Assembly: GCF_004011865.1 (NCBI RefSeq) | Contig: NZ_RKLP01000001.1 | Coordinates: forward strand, 372,001 to 436,000 | DNA length: 64,000 bases | Reading direction: 5' to 3' | Source of the DNA: Prescottella agglutinans | GTDB taxonomy: Bacteria > Actinomycetota > Actinomycetes > Mycobacteriales > Mycobacteriaceae | In this document: positions 29,270 through 40,041 of the stretch, piece by piece | How positions within the stretch are numbered: the first letter of the stretch is position 1 | How the letters are laid out: every line of letters starts with the position of its first letter | Notes under the pieces: generated by a model | The model's database searches: none | What the model was told of the DNA's origin: nothing | What the model saw: the letters and a program-made list of their open reading frames with translations, nothing else | Program-made: the position numbers and the translations under genes

Positions 29270-30472
29270 GTGAGTGAGACGAGAAGTCCGGAAGCTCGGA
29301 CAGGCACACTGCACCGCTGGTCGATGCTGGGACTCGGCGTGCTCGCGCAGGCCGCGGGAGCGGTGTTCGCGAACGCGCCGGCGTTCCTGCTGCCCACCCT
29401 GCGGAACGATCACGGACTGGCACTGTCACAGGCCGGCCTCGTGGTCGCCGCACCGACCGTCGGCTTTCTCGTCAGCCTGATGGCCTGGGGTGTCGTCGTC
29501 GACCGCATGGGTGAGCGCCGCGTCCTGGTACTGGGTATGGCGCTCACGGCGCTCGCGAGTGCCGGTGCCGCGTTCAGTTCGTCGTTCGCGATGCTCGGCA
29601 TCTTCCTGTTCCTCGGCGGAATGGCGGCGTCGAGCGCGAACGCCGCCAGCGGGCGGGTCGTGGTCGGGTGGTTCCCGCCTGAGCGCCGGGGATTCGCGAT
29701 GGGCGTCCGCCAGATGGCACTGCCGCTGGGAGTGGCGGTGGCCGCGCTGACGGTGCCCCGGATCGCCGAAACTCACGGCGTCGGTTGGGCGTTGGCGCTG
29801 CCGAGCACAGTGACATTCGTCGCAGCCGTGGCCTGCCTGTTCGTCGTCGACCCGCCCCGGCCGGACCGCTCGGCCGCACAGCAGACCGGCTTGCTGGACA
29901 ACCCGTACCGGAACTCGAGTGTGCTGTGGCGGATTCACGGCGTCTCGGTCCTGCTGGTGGTTCCGCAATACCTGGTCTGGACGTTCGCGCTGCTGTGGCT
30001 GATGACGGATCGGAACTGGTCCGCCGCCTCGGCCGGCCTGCTCATCACCGTGACCCAATTGCTCGGTGCCGCAGGGCGGATCGCGGCGGGGGCGTTGAGC
30101 GATCGTGTCGGTAGCCGGATGCGCCCGCTGCGCTGGGTCGCGATCGCCGCCGCGATCTCGATGGGAGCGCTGGCACTGACCGACTGGCTGGACTCCCCCG
30201 TGTCCGTGGCGCTGTTGGTCCTGGCGTCGGTGATCACGGTGGCGGACAACGGATTGGCGTTCACCGCCGTCGCCGAGATCGCCGGCCCGTACTGGAGCGG
30301 CCGCGCGCTGGGCGCCCAGAACACGAGCCAGTATCTGGCGGCGTCGCTGGTGCCGCCCGTGTTCGGGGCGTTGGTCACCGCGGTGAGCTTCCCGCTGACG
30401 TTCGCGATCGCCGCCCTGTTCCCCCTCGTCGCCGCTCCCCTGGTGCCCGGAGACCACCCGGAACGACACTGA
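29270..30472 (+). CDS. Major facilitator superfamily transporter (Rv2994-like)
   Basis: 400-residue integral membrane protein with twelve predicted hydrophobic segments. The MFS signature between helices 2 and 3 is present as GVVVDRMGERRVLVLG, with a second copy-like ALSDRVGSRMRPLRW in the C-terminal half. The central loop (WFPPERRGFAMGVRQMALPLG) is of the type seen in sugar/organic-acid or drug exporters. The substrate cannot be inferred. The start is a GTG lying 11 bp after a TATACT -10, so the mRNA leader is very short. Convergent with leuB across a terminator. Confidence 0.85.
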   Translation: MSETRSPEARTGTLHRWSMLGLGVLAQAAGAVFANAPAFLLPTLRNDHGLALSQAGLVVAAPTVGFLVSLMAWGVVVDRMGERRVLVLGMALTALASAGAAFSSSFAMLGIFLFLGGMAASSANAASGRVVVGWFPPERRGFAMGVRQMALPLGVAVAALTVPRIAETHGVGWALALPSTVTFVAAVACLFVVDPPRPDRSAAQQTGLLDNPYRNSSVLWRIHGVSVLLVVPQYLVWTFALLWLMTDRNWSAASAGLLITVTQLLGAAGRIAAGALSDRVGSRMRPLRWVAIAAAISMGALALTDWLDSPVSVALLVLASVITVADNGLAFTAVAEIAGPYWSGRALGAQNTSQYLAASLVPPVFGALVTAVSFPLTFAIAALFPLVAAPLVPGDHPERH

Positions 30473-30479
30473 AACGACC

Positions 30480-30512
30480 GTGACCGCCGCCCGGAATCCG
30501 GGCGGCGGTCAC
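30480..30512. terminator. Terminator between the MFS gene and leuB
   Basis: A perfect 15-bp inverted repeat (30480-30494 and 30498-30512) with a 3-nt loop, followed by GTCTTTC on the plus strand, between two convergent genes. Confidence 0.88.
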
Positions 30513-30534
30513 GTCTTTCGAGGGTTCGAAGCGC

Positions 30535-31548
30535 CTAGACGGCAGCGGCGATGCGATCGCCCACCTCGGTCGTGACGATCGGGGCGTCGCCGCGCGAGGC
30601 CAGATCGGCCTCGACGGCGGCCTCGATGCGCGCGGCGTCGTCCTCACGGCCGAGGTGACGCAGCAGCATCGCGGCCGACAGGATCGCGGCGGTCGGGTCG
30701 GCGATGCCCTGGCCGGCGATGTCCGGCGCCGAGCCGTGCACCGGCTCGAACATCGACGGGTTCGTGCCCGACGCGTCGATGTTGCCGCTCGCGGCCAGAC
30801 CGATACCACCGGTGACCGCGCCGGCCAGGTCGGTGATGATGTCGCCGAACAGGTTGTCGGTCACGATGACGTCGAAGCGCGTCGGGTCGGTGACCATGTA
30901 GATGGTGGCCGCGTCGATGTGGCAGTACGCGGTCTCGACGTCCGGGTACTCGGCGCCGATGGTCTCCATCGCCCGGGTCCAGATGCGACCCGCGTTGGAG
31001 AGCACGTTGGTCTTGTGGATCAGCGTGAGGTGCTTGCGGCGGGTCTGGGCCAGCTCGTACGCGGCGCGCACGACGCGCTCGGCGCCGAACCACGTGTTGA
31101 CCGAGACCTCGGTGGCAACCTCGTGCGGGGTGCCGACGCGGATCGAGCCGCCGTTGCCGGTGTACGGGCCCTCGGTGCCCTCGCGGACCACGATGAAGTC
31201 GATGTCGGGGTTCGCGGCGAGCGGCGAGCTCGAGCCCGGGTAGGTGCGGGCCGGGCGCAGATTCACGTGGTGATCGAGCAGGAACCGCATGTTCAGCAGC
31301 AGACCGCGCTCGAGGATGCCCGGCGCGACGAACCGCGGGTCACCGATGGCGCCGAGCAGGATCGCGTCGTGCTGACGGATCGCGTCGAGCTCGGCCTCCG
31401 GCAGCAGGTCGCCGGTCTCGTTGTAGCGCTTGGCACCGAGGTCGAACTCGGTGGTCTCCACGTCCGAAACCAGCTTCCGCAGCACCTTCAGTGCCTCCGC
31501 CGTGACCTCGACACCGATGCCGTCACCGGGGATGACCGCAAGCTTCAT
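30535..31548 (-). CDS. leuB: 3-isopropylmalate dehydrogenase
   Basis: NAD-dependent oxidative decarboxylation of 3-isopropylmalate in leucine synthesis. It has 337 residues from the ATG at 31548 ([20 protein letters not shown]); a start three codons earlier is possible but less typical. Substrate and metal residues are seen in [18 protein letters not shown], and the C-terminal family signature runs from [20 protein letters not shown] to [20 protein letters not shown]. It is 111 bp downstream of serA on the same strand. leuCD, which act immediately before it, are 6 kb away. Confidence 0.97.
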   Translation of the reverse strand: MKLAVIPGDGIGVEVTAEALKVLRKLVSDVETTEFDLGAKRYNETGDLLPEAELDAIRQHDAILLGAIGDPRFVAPGILERGLLLNMRFLLDHHVNLRPARTYPGSSSPLAANPDIDFIVVREGTEGPYTGNGGSIRVGTPHEVATEVSVNTWFGAERVVRAAYELAQTRRKHLTLIHKTNVLSNAGRIWTRAMETIGAEYPDVETAYCHIDAATIYMVTDPTRFDVIVTDNLFGDIITDLAGAVTGGIGLAASGNIDASGTNPSMFEPVHGSAPDIAGQGIADPTAAILSAAMLLRHLGREDDAARIEAAVEADLASRGDAPIVTTEVGDRIAAAV

Positions 31549-31608
31549 GGGACACACTCTCTTTCACTGAGAATCCACCGGTGGCGTGAGACACCCCGGT
31601 TGCACCGC

Positions 31609-31639
31609 TGGCCGCGACCGTCCTCGACGATCGCGGCCA
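31609..31639 (-). terminator. Possible hairpin between serA and leuB
   Basis: 9-bp perfect arms (31609-31617 and 31631-31639) with a 13-nt loop lie just past the serA stop. No T tract follows, so it may only attenuate or stabilise the transcript. Confidence 0.3.
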
Positions 31640-31659
31640 CCGGGTAGGGATGGGGAGGA

Positions 31660-33252
31660 TCAGGACAGGTCGACCTGCGCGACGCGGGCGTCGAGCTGCT
31701 CCACGATCTGCGAGACCTCGGCGTCACCGACCACGCGGTCGACACGCAGGATGACGGTGGCGCCCTCACCCTCGACGTCCTGGCTCAGCGCGGCGGCCTG
31801 GATGTCGATGCCGGCGGTGCCGAGGACGGTGCCCAGGACGCCGAGCACGCCCGGACGGTCCGCGTAGTGCACCACGATGTTGTGACCCTCGGCGCGCAGG
31901 TCGAAGCTGCGGCCGTTGATGTTCACGATCTTCTCGACCTGCTGCAGGCCGGTCAGCGCGCCCGCGACGGTGGTCACGGTGCCGTCGGCTGCGACCGCGC
32001 GGACCTCGACGGCGCTGCGGTGGGTCTGGGCCTCGCTGTGCTTCTCGACCTCGACACCCACGCCGCGCTGCTCGGCGAGCTGGGGGGCGTTGACGAACGT
32101 GACGGCCTCGTCGCTGCTGGCGGAGAACAGGCCACGCAGGGCGGCCAGGCCCAGGATGTCGACATTCTCGGCCGACAGCTCGCCACTCGCGACGACCTGG
32201 ACGTTCTGGACGGCCTCGGGCGACAGGGTGCCGGCGAGCAGGCCGAGCTTGCGAACCAGCTCGAGCCACGGAGCGACCTCTTCGCCGACCGGGCCACCGG
32301 AGACGTTGACGGCGTCCGGCACGAACTCGCCGGCCAGGGCCAGCAGGACGCTCTTGGCGACGTCGGTGCCGGCGCGGTCCTGGGCCTCCGAGGTGGAGGC
32401 ACCGAGGTGCGGGGTGACGACGACGTTGTCGAGCTCGAACAGCTTGGAGTCGGTGCACGGCTCGGTGTTGAACACGTCGAGGCCGGCGGCGCGGACCTTG
32501 CCGTTCACGAGCGCGTCGTACAGCGCGTCCTCGTCGATCAGGCCACCGCGGGCGGCGTTGACGATGATGACGCCGTCCTTGGCCTTGGCCAGGCGCTCGG
32601 CGTTGATGAGGCCCGCCGTCTCCTTGGTCTTGGGCAGGTGGACCGAGATGAAGTCGGCGCGCTCGACCAGCTCGTCGATGTCGACCAGCTCGATGCCCAG
32701 CTGCGCGGCGCGAGCGGCCGGCAGGTAGGGGTCGTACGCGATGACATTGGTCTCGAACGCGGCGAGGCGCTGCGCGAACAGCTGACCGATGCGGCCGAGG
32801 CCGACGACGCCGACGGTCTTGCCGAGGATCTCGGTGCCGTTGAAGCTCGAACGCTTCCAGGTCTTCTCACGCAGCGTGCGGTCGGCGGCCGGGATCTGAC
32901 GGGCGGTCGACAGCAGCAGCGAGACGGCGTGCTCGGCGGCCGAGTGGATGTTGGAGGTCGGCGCGTTGACGACCATGACGCCACGCTCGGTGGCGGCCGG
33001 GATGTCGACGTTGTCGAGTCCGACACCGGCGCGGCCGACGATCTTCAGCTTCGTCGCGGCGGCGAGCACCTCGGCGTCGACCGTGGTGGCGGAGCGGACC
33101 AGCAGCGCGTCGGCCTCCGGCACAGCCGCGAGCAGCGCGGGACGGTCCGGGCCGTCGACCCAGCGGACCTCGACACCGTCTCCGAGCGCATCGACGGTCG
33201 ATTGTGCGAGCTTGTCGGCGATCAGGACAACGGGGCGGCCATTCTGGCTCAC
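31660..33252 (-). CDS. serA: D-3-phosphoglycerate dehydrogenase (ACT-domain type)
   Basis: First step of serine synthesis, oxidising 3-phosphoglycerate with NAD. At 530 residues it is the long type-1 form with N-terminal catalytic core, an intervening ASB domain and a C-terminal ACT domain that mediates serine feedback in mycobacteria. Visible parts: VGRAGVGLDNVDIPAATERG, the Rossmann motif VGVVGLGRIGQLFAQRL, the catalytic HLGASTSEAQDRAG, and the C-terminal HYADRPGVLGVLGTVLG. The GTG at 33252 has AGGGAG 7 bp upstream. The upstream gap of 310 bp holds a long palindrome and the ilvC terminator. Confidence 0.97.
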   Translation of the reverse strand: MSQNGRPVVLIADKLAQSTVDALGDGVEVRWVDGPDRPALLAAVPEADALLVRSATTVDAEVLAAATKLKIVGRAGVGLDNVDIPAATERGVMVVNAPTSNIHSAAEHAVSLLLSTARQIPAADRTLREKTWKRSSFNGTEILGKTVGVVGLGRIGQLFAQRLAAFETNVIAYDPYLPAARAAQLGIELVDIDELVERADFISVHLPKTKETAGLINAERLAKAKDGVIIVNAARGGLIDEDALYDALVNGKVRAAGLDVFNTEPCTDSKLFELDNVVVTPHLGASTSEAQDRAGTDVAKSVLLALAGEFVPDAVNVSGGPVGEEVAPWLELVRKLGLLAGTLSPEAVQNVQVVASGELSAENVDILGLAALRGLFSASSDEAVTFVNAPQLAEQRGVGVEVEKHSEAQTHRSAVEVRAVAADGTVTTVAGALTGLQQVEKIVNINGRSFDLRAEGHNIVVHYADRPGVLGVLGTVLGTAGIDIQAAALSQDVEGEGATVILRVDRVVGDAEVSQIVEQLDARVAQVDLS

Positions 33253-33432
33253 GAGTCAACTCCCTAGTTCGGTGTCGGGCTGTGTCTGTGTCTGTCAGTG
33301 GCTCCGAAGATGTCGTCGAGACCTCTTCGAAGGTCGAGCGGGATGTCCACGACCGGGCACCGCGAGGGCGCACGCGAACGGCCGTGGTCGCAATCAGTTT
33401 AGTGGGGCGGACCGAGCCATTCCGCAGGGCGG

Positions 33433-33457
33433 GTATCCATTACCAGATAGTGGACAC
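33433..33457. promoter_or_regulatory. 25-bp palindrome upstream of serA, possible operator
   Basis: The 25 bp show dyad symmetry about 33445, with 9 of 12 pairs matching: GT-TCCA-TA-C on the left and G-TA-TGGA-AC on the right. The spacing between half-sites is about one helical turn, the size of a TetR or GntR operator. A minus-strand TAAACT at 33396-33401 could be the serA -10, placing the palindrome just upstream of that promoter. Confidence 0.35.
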
Positions 33458-33499
33458 CCCGGTGGAGGAATCGGAGATTCACGCCACACCCGGAAACCA

Positions 33500-33548
33500 C
33501 TTCGGCCCGAGGGCCACGCGTACCGGACGCGCGACCCTCGGGCCGAAG
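33500..33548 (-). terminator. Terminator of ilvBNC
   Basis: A perfect 14-bp inverted repeat (33500-33513 and 33535-33548) begins 14 bp past the ilvC stop and ends the ilvB-ilvN-ilvC transcript before the serA promoter region. Confidence 0.8.
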
Positions 33549-33562
33549 CTGTCAGCTGTGGA

Positions 33563-35140
<1,578 letters not shown>

Positions 35141-35144
<4 letters not shown>

Positions 35145-37081
35145 TGGCGATCCTCTCCGGCTTCGGCCTCACCGGCACGCTGCTCGCGTTCCATGGCCTC
35201 GTGGATGGTTGCGGGCTCGGCCGCAGCCTCGTCTTCGTCGAACAGCGGACGGATGCCCCGCGCCGCCATGATCTCGTCGTTGCTGGTGCCGGCGGCGACC
35301 ATCGGCCACACCTGCGCGTCCTTGCCGACGATGAAGTCGATGACGACGGGCTTGTCGTTGATCGACTGCGCGGTGCGGATGGCGTCCTCGACGTCCTCCT
35401 CGCGCTCGACACGGATGCCGACGCAGCCCAGCGCCTCGGCCAGCTTGACGAAGTCCGGGATGCGCACGGCGCCGTGCGTGCCCAGGTTCGTGTTGGAGTA
35501 GCGCTCGTCGTAGAAGAGCGTCTGCCACTGGCGGACCATGCCCAGGTTGCCGTTGTTGATGAGCGCGACCTTGATCGGCACGCCCTCGACGGCACACGTG
35601 GCCAGTTCCTGGTTCGTCATCTGGAAGCAGCCGTCACCGTCGATGGCCCACACCTCGCGATCCGGCAGGCCCATCTTGGCGCCCATCGCGGCCGGCACGG
35701 CGTAGCCCATCGTGCCGAGGCCACCCGAGTTCAGCCACGTGCGCGGCTTCTCGTAGTTGACGAACTGCGCCGCCCACATCTGGTGCTGACCGACACCGGC
35801 GCAGTAGATCGCGTCGGGGCCCGCGAGCCGGCCGACGGCCTGGATCACGTACTCGGGCGACAGCGCACCGTCCGAGGGACGGTCGTAGGCCAGCGGGTAG
35901 GTGCGGCGGATGCCGTCGAGGTAGGCCCACCACTCGGTGAGGTCGAGGGTCGTGCCCGTCGCCTGGTCGGCGCGGATCGCCTCGATCAGCTCGGTGATGA
36001 CCTCCTTGCAGTCGCCCACGATCGGGACGTCCGCGTGGCGGTTCTTGCCGATCTCCGCGGGATCGATGTCCGCGTGGATCACCTTCGCGTCCGGCGCGAA
36101 CGAGTCGAGCTGACCGGTGACCCGGTCGTCGAAACGCGCACCGAGGGTGATCAGCAGGTCGCTCTTCTGCAGCGCGGCGACGGCGGCGACGGTGCCGTGC
36201 ATGCCCGGCATGCCGCAGTTCAGCTGATGGCTGTCCGGGAAGGCTCCGCGCGCCATCAGCGTCGTGACGACGGGGATGCCGGTCAGCTCGGCCAGCTCCA
36301 GCAGCTCGGGGGACGCCTCGGCCTTGATCACGCCACCACCGACGTACAGCACGGGGGACTTGGCCTCGGCGATCAGGCGCGCGGCCTCGCGAACCTGCTT
36401 GCCGTGCGGCTTGGTGACCGGACGGTAGCCGGGCAGGTGCATCTCCGGCGGCCACGAGAACGTGGTCTGCGCCTGCAGGATGTCCTTCGGGATGTCGACG
36501 AGGACCGCACCGGGGCGACCGCTCGACGCCAGGTAGAACGCCTCGGCGAGGATGCGCGGGATGTCGACACCGTCGGTGATCAGGAAGTTGTGCTTCGTGA
36601 TCGGCATCGTGATGCCCGAGATGTCGGCTTCCTGGAAGGCGTCGGTGCCGATCAGGCCGCGGCCGACCTGTCCGGTGATCGCGACGACGGGGACCGAATC
36701 CATCTGTGCGTCGGCGAGCGGCGTCACCAGGTTGGTCGCGCCCGGGCCGGAGGTCGCCATGCAGACGCCGACCTTGCCGGTGGCCTGCGCGTAACCGGTC
36801 GCGGCGTGACCCGCGCCCTGCTCGTGACGCACCAGGACGTGGCGAACCTTCTGCGAATCGAAGAGCGGGTCGTACACCGGGAGAACGGCGCCGCCCGGAA
36901 TGCCGAACACCGTGTCGACCTCGAGCTCCTCGAGGGCGCGGACCACGGACTGCGCGCCGGTGACCCGCTCGGGGGCGACCTGACGACGGTTACCGGTCTG
37001 CGTGGCGGCGGCCGCCGCGGTCGGGCTCGCTGCTCCCGACTTGCGCGGCGTGGGTTGAGGCCGTGCGGTTGGTGCGCTCAC
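35141..37081 (-). CDS. ilvB: Acetolactate synthase, large (catalytic) subunit
   Basis: Thiamine-diphosphate and FAD enzyme making acetolactate or acetohydroxybutyrate. It has 646 residues, with an Ala/Pro-rich N-terminal extension of about 40 residues before the catalytic core ([20 protein letters not shown]). The catalytic Glu is in [20 protein letters not shown], and the ThDP motif runs from [19 protein letters not shown] through the [12 protein letters not shown] segment. The gene follows a 150-nt leader with a leader peptide and terminator (separate entries), so ilvBNC is probably controlled by attenuation. Confidence 0.97.
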
Positions 37082-37114
37082 TGGAAATCCTCTTTGATTC
37101 TGGCTCCGGGCAAC

Positions 37115-37148
37115 AAAAAACCCTCGTCAGCATCAGCTGTACGAGGGT
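37115..37148 (-). terminator. Attenuator terminator in the ilvB leader
   Basis: On the minus strand ACCCTCGT (37148-37141) and ACGAGGGT (37127-37120) pair, and six T residues in all follow or overlap the base of the stem (to 37115). It lies between the leader peptide and ilvB, 34 bp before the gene, so it must be read through for ilvBNC expression. Confidence 0.85.
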
Positions 37149-37200
37149 GGCGCGTCGTTATCTGGCGAGTTGCGGGAACCGGCTCAGGCGACGACGCGCC
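37149..37200 (-). promoter_or_regulatory. Pause hairpin (arms 1:2) of the ilvB attenuator
   Basis: A perfect 10-bp inverted repeat: GGCGCGTCGT at 37200-37191 and ACGACGCGCC at 37158-37149 on the minus strand. The first arm contains the Val-Val codons of the leader peptide and the second arm directly abuts the terminator stem. An alternative 2:3 antiterminator pairing was looked for but not resolved by eye. Confidence 0.65.
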
Positions 37201-37231
37201 GGCCGATTACGAGCAACTCATTCTGCTTCAC
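37184..37231 (-). CDS. ilvL: ilvBNC leader peptide
   Basis: A 15-residue open frame starting with GTG at 37231 and ending in TGA at 37184. It reads MKQNELLVIGRRVVA: Leu-Leu-Val-Ile at residues 6-9 and Val-Val at 13-14, so six of fifteen residues are branched-chain amino acids, the products of the ilv pathway. The nearest in-frame stop upstream leaves no other conventional start. There is no Shine-Dalgarno; the promoter position suggests a leaderless message. Its position before a pause hairpin and terminator is the textbook arrangement for ribosome-mediated attenuation, known for ilvBNC of Corynebacterium. Confidence 0.75.
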   Translation of the reverse strand: MKQNELLVIGRRVVA

Positions 37232-37238
37232 GCGCTCG

Positions 37239-37268
37239 ACGGTAGGCGCGCTATTGGTAGACAGTCAA
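37239..37268 (-). promoter_or_regulatory. Probable ilvB promoter
   Basis: On the minus strand a -35 TTGACT (37268-37263) and a -10 TACCGT (37244-37239) are separated by 18 bp. Transcription would start about 37232-37231, at the first base of the leader-peptide GTG. A divergent -10 for the PH-domain gene (TAAGAT, 37296-37301) is close by. Confidence 0.6.
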
Positions 37269-37329
37269 CTTTGGTGAGTGCGCTGTCCCAGAATGTAAGA
37301 TGCCTCGGCTGCAGTGCGAAGATGTAGAG

Positions 37330-37857
37330 GTGTCATCTCCTCAGCAGCCCGTGCCACCACAGTCATCATCCCACACGCCCGACGACGGCCGACAGGTCAT
37401 CCGGATTTCCCCGCTCGCGCTGATCGCGTGCATCTTCCTGCTGTTCTGCATCAGCTTCCCCGTACTCGGGTGGCCCGCGGCATTCGGCTGGATGCTGGTC
37501 ATCCCGTTCCTCGTCGGAGCCTGGGTGCTGCGCGTGCGTACCACGGTCACGCCCGAGGGGCTGGAGCTGCGCCACACCTTCTCCTCGCGGTCCATATCGT
37601 GGGATCAGATCAAGGGGTTCCGCTTCCCCAAGCGGGGTTGGGCTCGGGCCGACCTCGTCGACGGCACCGAGGTGTCGCTGCCGACCGTGACGTTCGGGCG
37701 TCTGCCCCAGTTGGCGTCCGCGAGCGGTGGCCGCGTCACCGACCCGTACGCCGCGGCCCGCGAGGCCGAGCGCGAGAAGGCGCGGACCGAGTCCGCCGAA
37801 TCGGCCGAATCCGCCGGTACCGACGTGTCCACCGACGCGGAGCCGAATACCGACTGA
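37330..37857 (+). CDS. PH-domain membrane protein, CFP6 (Rv3004)-like
   Basis: 175-residue protein with a short N-terminal tail, two adjacent transmembrane segments (LALIACIFLLFCISFPVLGW and AAFGWMLVIPFLVGAWVL, about residues 27-68), and a bacterial PH-like domain (TTVTPEGLELRHTFSSRSIS; WDQIKGFRFPKRGWARADLV). The last 40 residues are acidic and Ser/Glu/Ala-rich. M. tuberculosis has the antigen CFP6 at the same place, divergent from ilvB. The GTG at 37330 is chosen over an in-frame ATG 10 codons earlier because the latter would overlap the -10 region. Function unknown. Confidence 0.82.
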   Translation: MSSPQQPVPPQSSSHTPDDGRQVIRISPLALIACIFLLFCISFPVLGWPAAFGWMLVIPFLVGAWVLRVRTTVTPEGLELRHTFSSRSISWDQIKGFRFPKRGWARADLVDGTEVSLPTVTFGRLPQLASASGGRVTDPYAAAREAEREKARTESAESAESAGTDVSTDAEPNTD

Positions 37858-38044
37858 TCCGTGCGCGGGAGTAGCGTCTCACCAGGATGTCTCCCGCTCC
37901 CACCGGAGATGACGAGACGGCCGCACCAGCCGAAATCGGGTCCAGCCGACCAGCACTTTCACGGGCCCATCTGTTTACGAATTACGCCGCGCTCGGCGCG
38001 CACAGCCCGCCGCCGAGAACCGCTGATCGACGAAGGAATCGCCC

Positions 38045-39886
38045 ATGCCCCCGCTCAGGTCACGCACCACCACCGTCGGACGCAACGCTGCCGGAGCCCG
38101 CTCGCTCTGGCGCGCTACCGGTATGACGGACTCCGACTTCGGTAAGCCGATCGTCGCGATCGCGAACTCCTACACGCAGTTCGTCCCCGGCCACGTCCAC
38201 CTGAAGAACGTGGGCGAGATCGTCGCCGAGGCCGTGCGCGCCGCCGGCGGCGTTCCCCGCGAGTTCCACACGATCGCGGTCGACGACGGCATCGCGATGG
38301 GCCACGGCGGCATGCTGTACTCCCTCCCGAGCCGCGAGATCATCGCCGACTCCGTCGAGTACATGGTCAACGCCCACACCGCCGACGCGCTGGTGTGTAT
38401 CTCGAACTGCGACAAGATCACCCCCGGCATGCTCAACGCCGCGATGCGCCTGAACATCCCGACCGTGTTCGTCTCGGGCGGCCCGATGGAGGCCGGCAAG
38501 GCCGTCGTCGTCGGCGGCGTCGCGCAGGCCCCCACCGACCTGATCACCGCGATCTCCGCGAGCGCCAACGACTCGGTGACCGAGGAGGGCCTCGACGAGG
38601 TCGAGCGCAGCGCGTGCCCGACGTGCGGTTCGTGCTCGGGCATGTTCACCGCCAACTCGATGAACTGCCTCACCGAGGCGTTGGGCCTGGCCCTGCCCGG
38701 CAACGGTTCGACGCTGGCCACGCACGAGGCGCGTCGGGCGCTGTTCAGCCGCGCCGGCACCACCGTCGTCGAGGCCGCTCTGCGCTACTACCGCGACGAG
38801 GACGAGTCGGTTCTGCCGCGGAACATCGCCTCCCCCAAGGCGTTCCGCAACGCGATGGCACTCGACGTCGCGATGGGCGGCTCCACGAACACCGTCCTGC
38901 ACACGCTCGCCGCCGCGCAGGAGGGCGAGGTCGACTTCGACCTGTCCACCATCGACGAGATCAGCCGTCGGGTGCCGTGCCTGTCGAAGGTCTCCCCCAA
39001 CTCGGACTACCACATGGAGGACGTCCACCGCGCCGGTGGCATCCCCGCACTGCTGGGTGAGCTGCGCCGCGCAGGCCTGCTCGAGACCGACGTCTCCACC
39101 GTGCACACCAAGAGCTTCGACGAGTGGCTCGACACCTGGGACATCCGCTCCGGCAAGGCGTCCGACGAGGCCATCGAGCTGTTCCACGCGGCTCCGGGCG
39201 GCGTGCGCACCACCGAGCCGTTCTCGACGAGCAACCGCTGGTCCGCGCTCGACACCGACGCCGAGGGCGGCTGCATTCGCGACCTCGAGCACGCCTACAC
39301 CGTCGAGGGTGGCCTGTGCGTGCTGCGCGGCAACATCGCCGTCGACGGCGCGATCCTCAAGACCGCCGGCATCGACGAGGAACTGTTCTCCTTCCAGGGC
39401 CCGGCGGTCGTCGTCGAGTCGCAGGAGGCCGCCGTCTCGGTGATCCTGCAGAAGCAGATCAAGCCGGGCGACGTCATCGTCGTGCGGTACGAGGGCCCCA
39501 AGGGCGGCCCGGGCATGCAGGAGATGCTGCACCCCACCGCGTTCCTCAAGGGTGCGGGTCTGGGCAAGGAGTGCGCCCTGATCACCGACGGCCGCTTCTC
39601 CGGCGGCACGTCGGGCCTGTCGATCGGCCACATCTCCCCCGAGGCCGCGTCGGGCGGTGTGATCGGCCTCGTCGAGGACGGCGACCAGATCCGCATCGAC
39701 GTCGCGACCCGCACGCTCGAGGTCCTCGTCGACGACGAGACCCTCGCGCAGCGCCGCGCCAAGATGGAGGCGTCCGAGCGTCCGTGGCAGCCGGTGGACC
39801 GCCAGCGCACCGTCACCACCGCGCTGCGTGCCTACGCCGCACTGGCCACCTCGGCCGACAAGGGCGCCGTCCGCCAGGTGCCGTAA
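38045..39886 (+). CDS. ilvD: Dihydroxy-acid dehydratase
   Basis: Iron-sulfur enzyme of valine, isoleucine and pantothenate synthesis, converting dihydroxy-acids to 2-oxo-acids. It has 613 residues. Cluster ligands are in [12 protein letters not shown] and [20 protein letters not shown]; the [20 protein letters not shown] segment and the C-terminal [20 protein letters not shown] are diagnostic. GAAGGA precedes the ATG by about 8 bp. The 187-bp region upstream (37858-38044) holds no recognisable gene. In M. tuberculosis ilvD is elsewhere (Rv0189c), so here it has joined, or remained in, the ilv block. Confidence 0.97.
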   Translation: MPPLRSRTTTVGRNAAGARSLWRATGMTDSDFGKPIVAIANSYTQFVPGHVHLKNVGEIVAEAVRAAGGVPREFHTIAVDDGIAMGHGGMLYSLPSREIIADSVEYMVNAHTADALVCISNCDKITPGMLNAAMRLNIPTVFVSGGPMEAGKAVVVGGVAQAPTDLITAISASANDSVTEEGLDEVERSACPTCGSCSGMFTANSMNCLTEALGLALPGNGSTLATHEARRALFSRAGTTVVEAALRYYRDEDESVLPRNIASPKAFRNAMALDVAMGGSTNTVLHTLAAAQEGEVDFDLSTIDEISRRVPCLSKVSPNSDYHMEDVHRAGGIPALLGELRRAGLLETDVSTVHTKSFDEWLDTWDIRSGKASDEAIELFHAAPGGVRTTEPFSTSNRWSALDTDAEGGCIRDLEHAYTVEGGLCVLRGNIAVDGAILKTAGIDEELFSFQGPAVVVESQEAAVSVILQKQIKPGDVIVVRYEGPKGGPGMQEMLHPTAFLKGAGLGKECALITDGRFSGGTSGLSIGHISPEAASGGVIGLVEDGDQIRIDVATRTLEVLVDDETLAQRRAKMEASERPWQPVDRQRTVTTALRAYAALATSADKGAVRQVP

Positions 39887-39909
39887 GACCACCTGCCGCT
39901 CCGCGTTTC

Positions 39910-39945
39910 GCTGTGCCGCGTTCCCGATCGGGGGCGCGGCACAGC
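39910..39945 (+). terminator. Terminator of ilvD
   Basis: An 11-bp perfect inverted repeat (39910-39920 and 39935-39945) with additional CCC/GGG pairing inside the loop, starting 24 bp after the ilvD stop and followed by CGTTTCC. Confidence 0.75.
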
Positions 39946-40041
39946 CGTTTCCGGAGCGGCAAATCTGTGGATACCGAAATATCCATCCACAGATCGCAGA
40001 GCGCGCACCCTCGACGCCGGGCGGGGCGGCAGGCTCAGGCC

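Noticed and set aside
37082-37329. T-box or metabolite riboswitch upstream of ilvB
   Set aside because: No T-box consensus or specifier stem-loop; the leader peptide plus terminator explains the region better.
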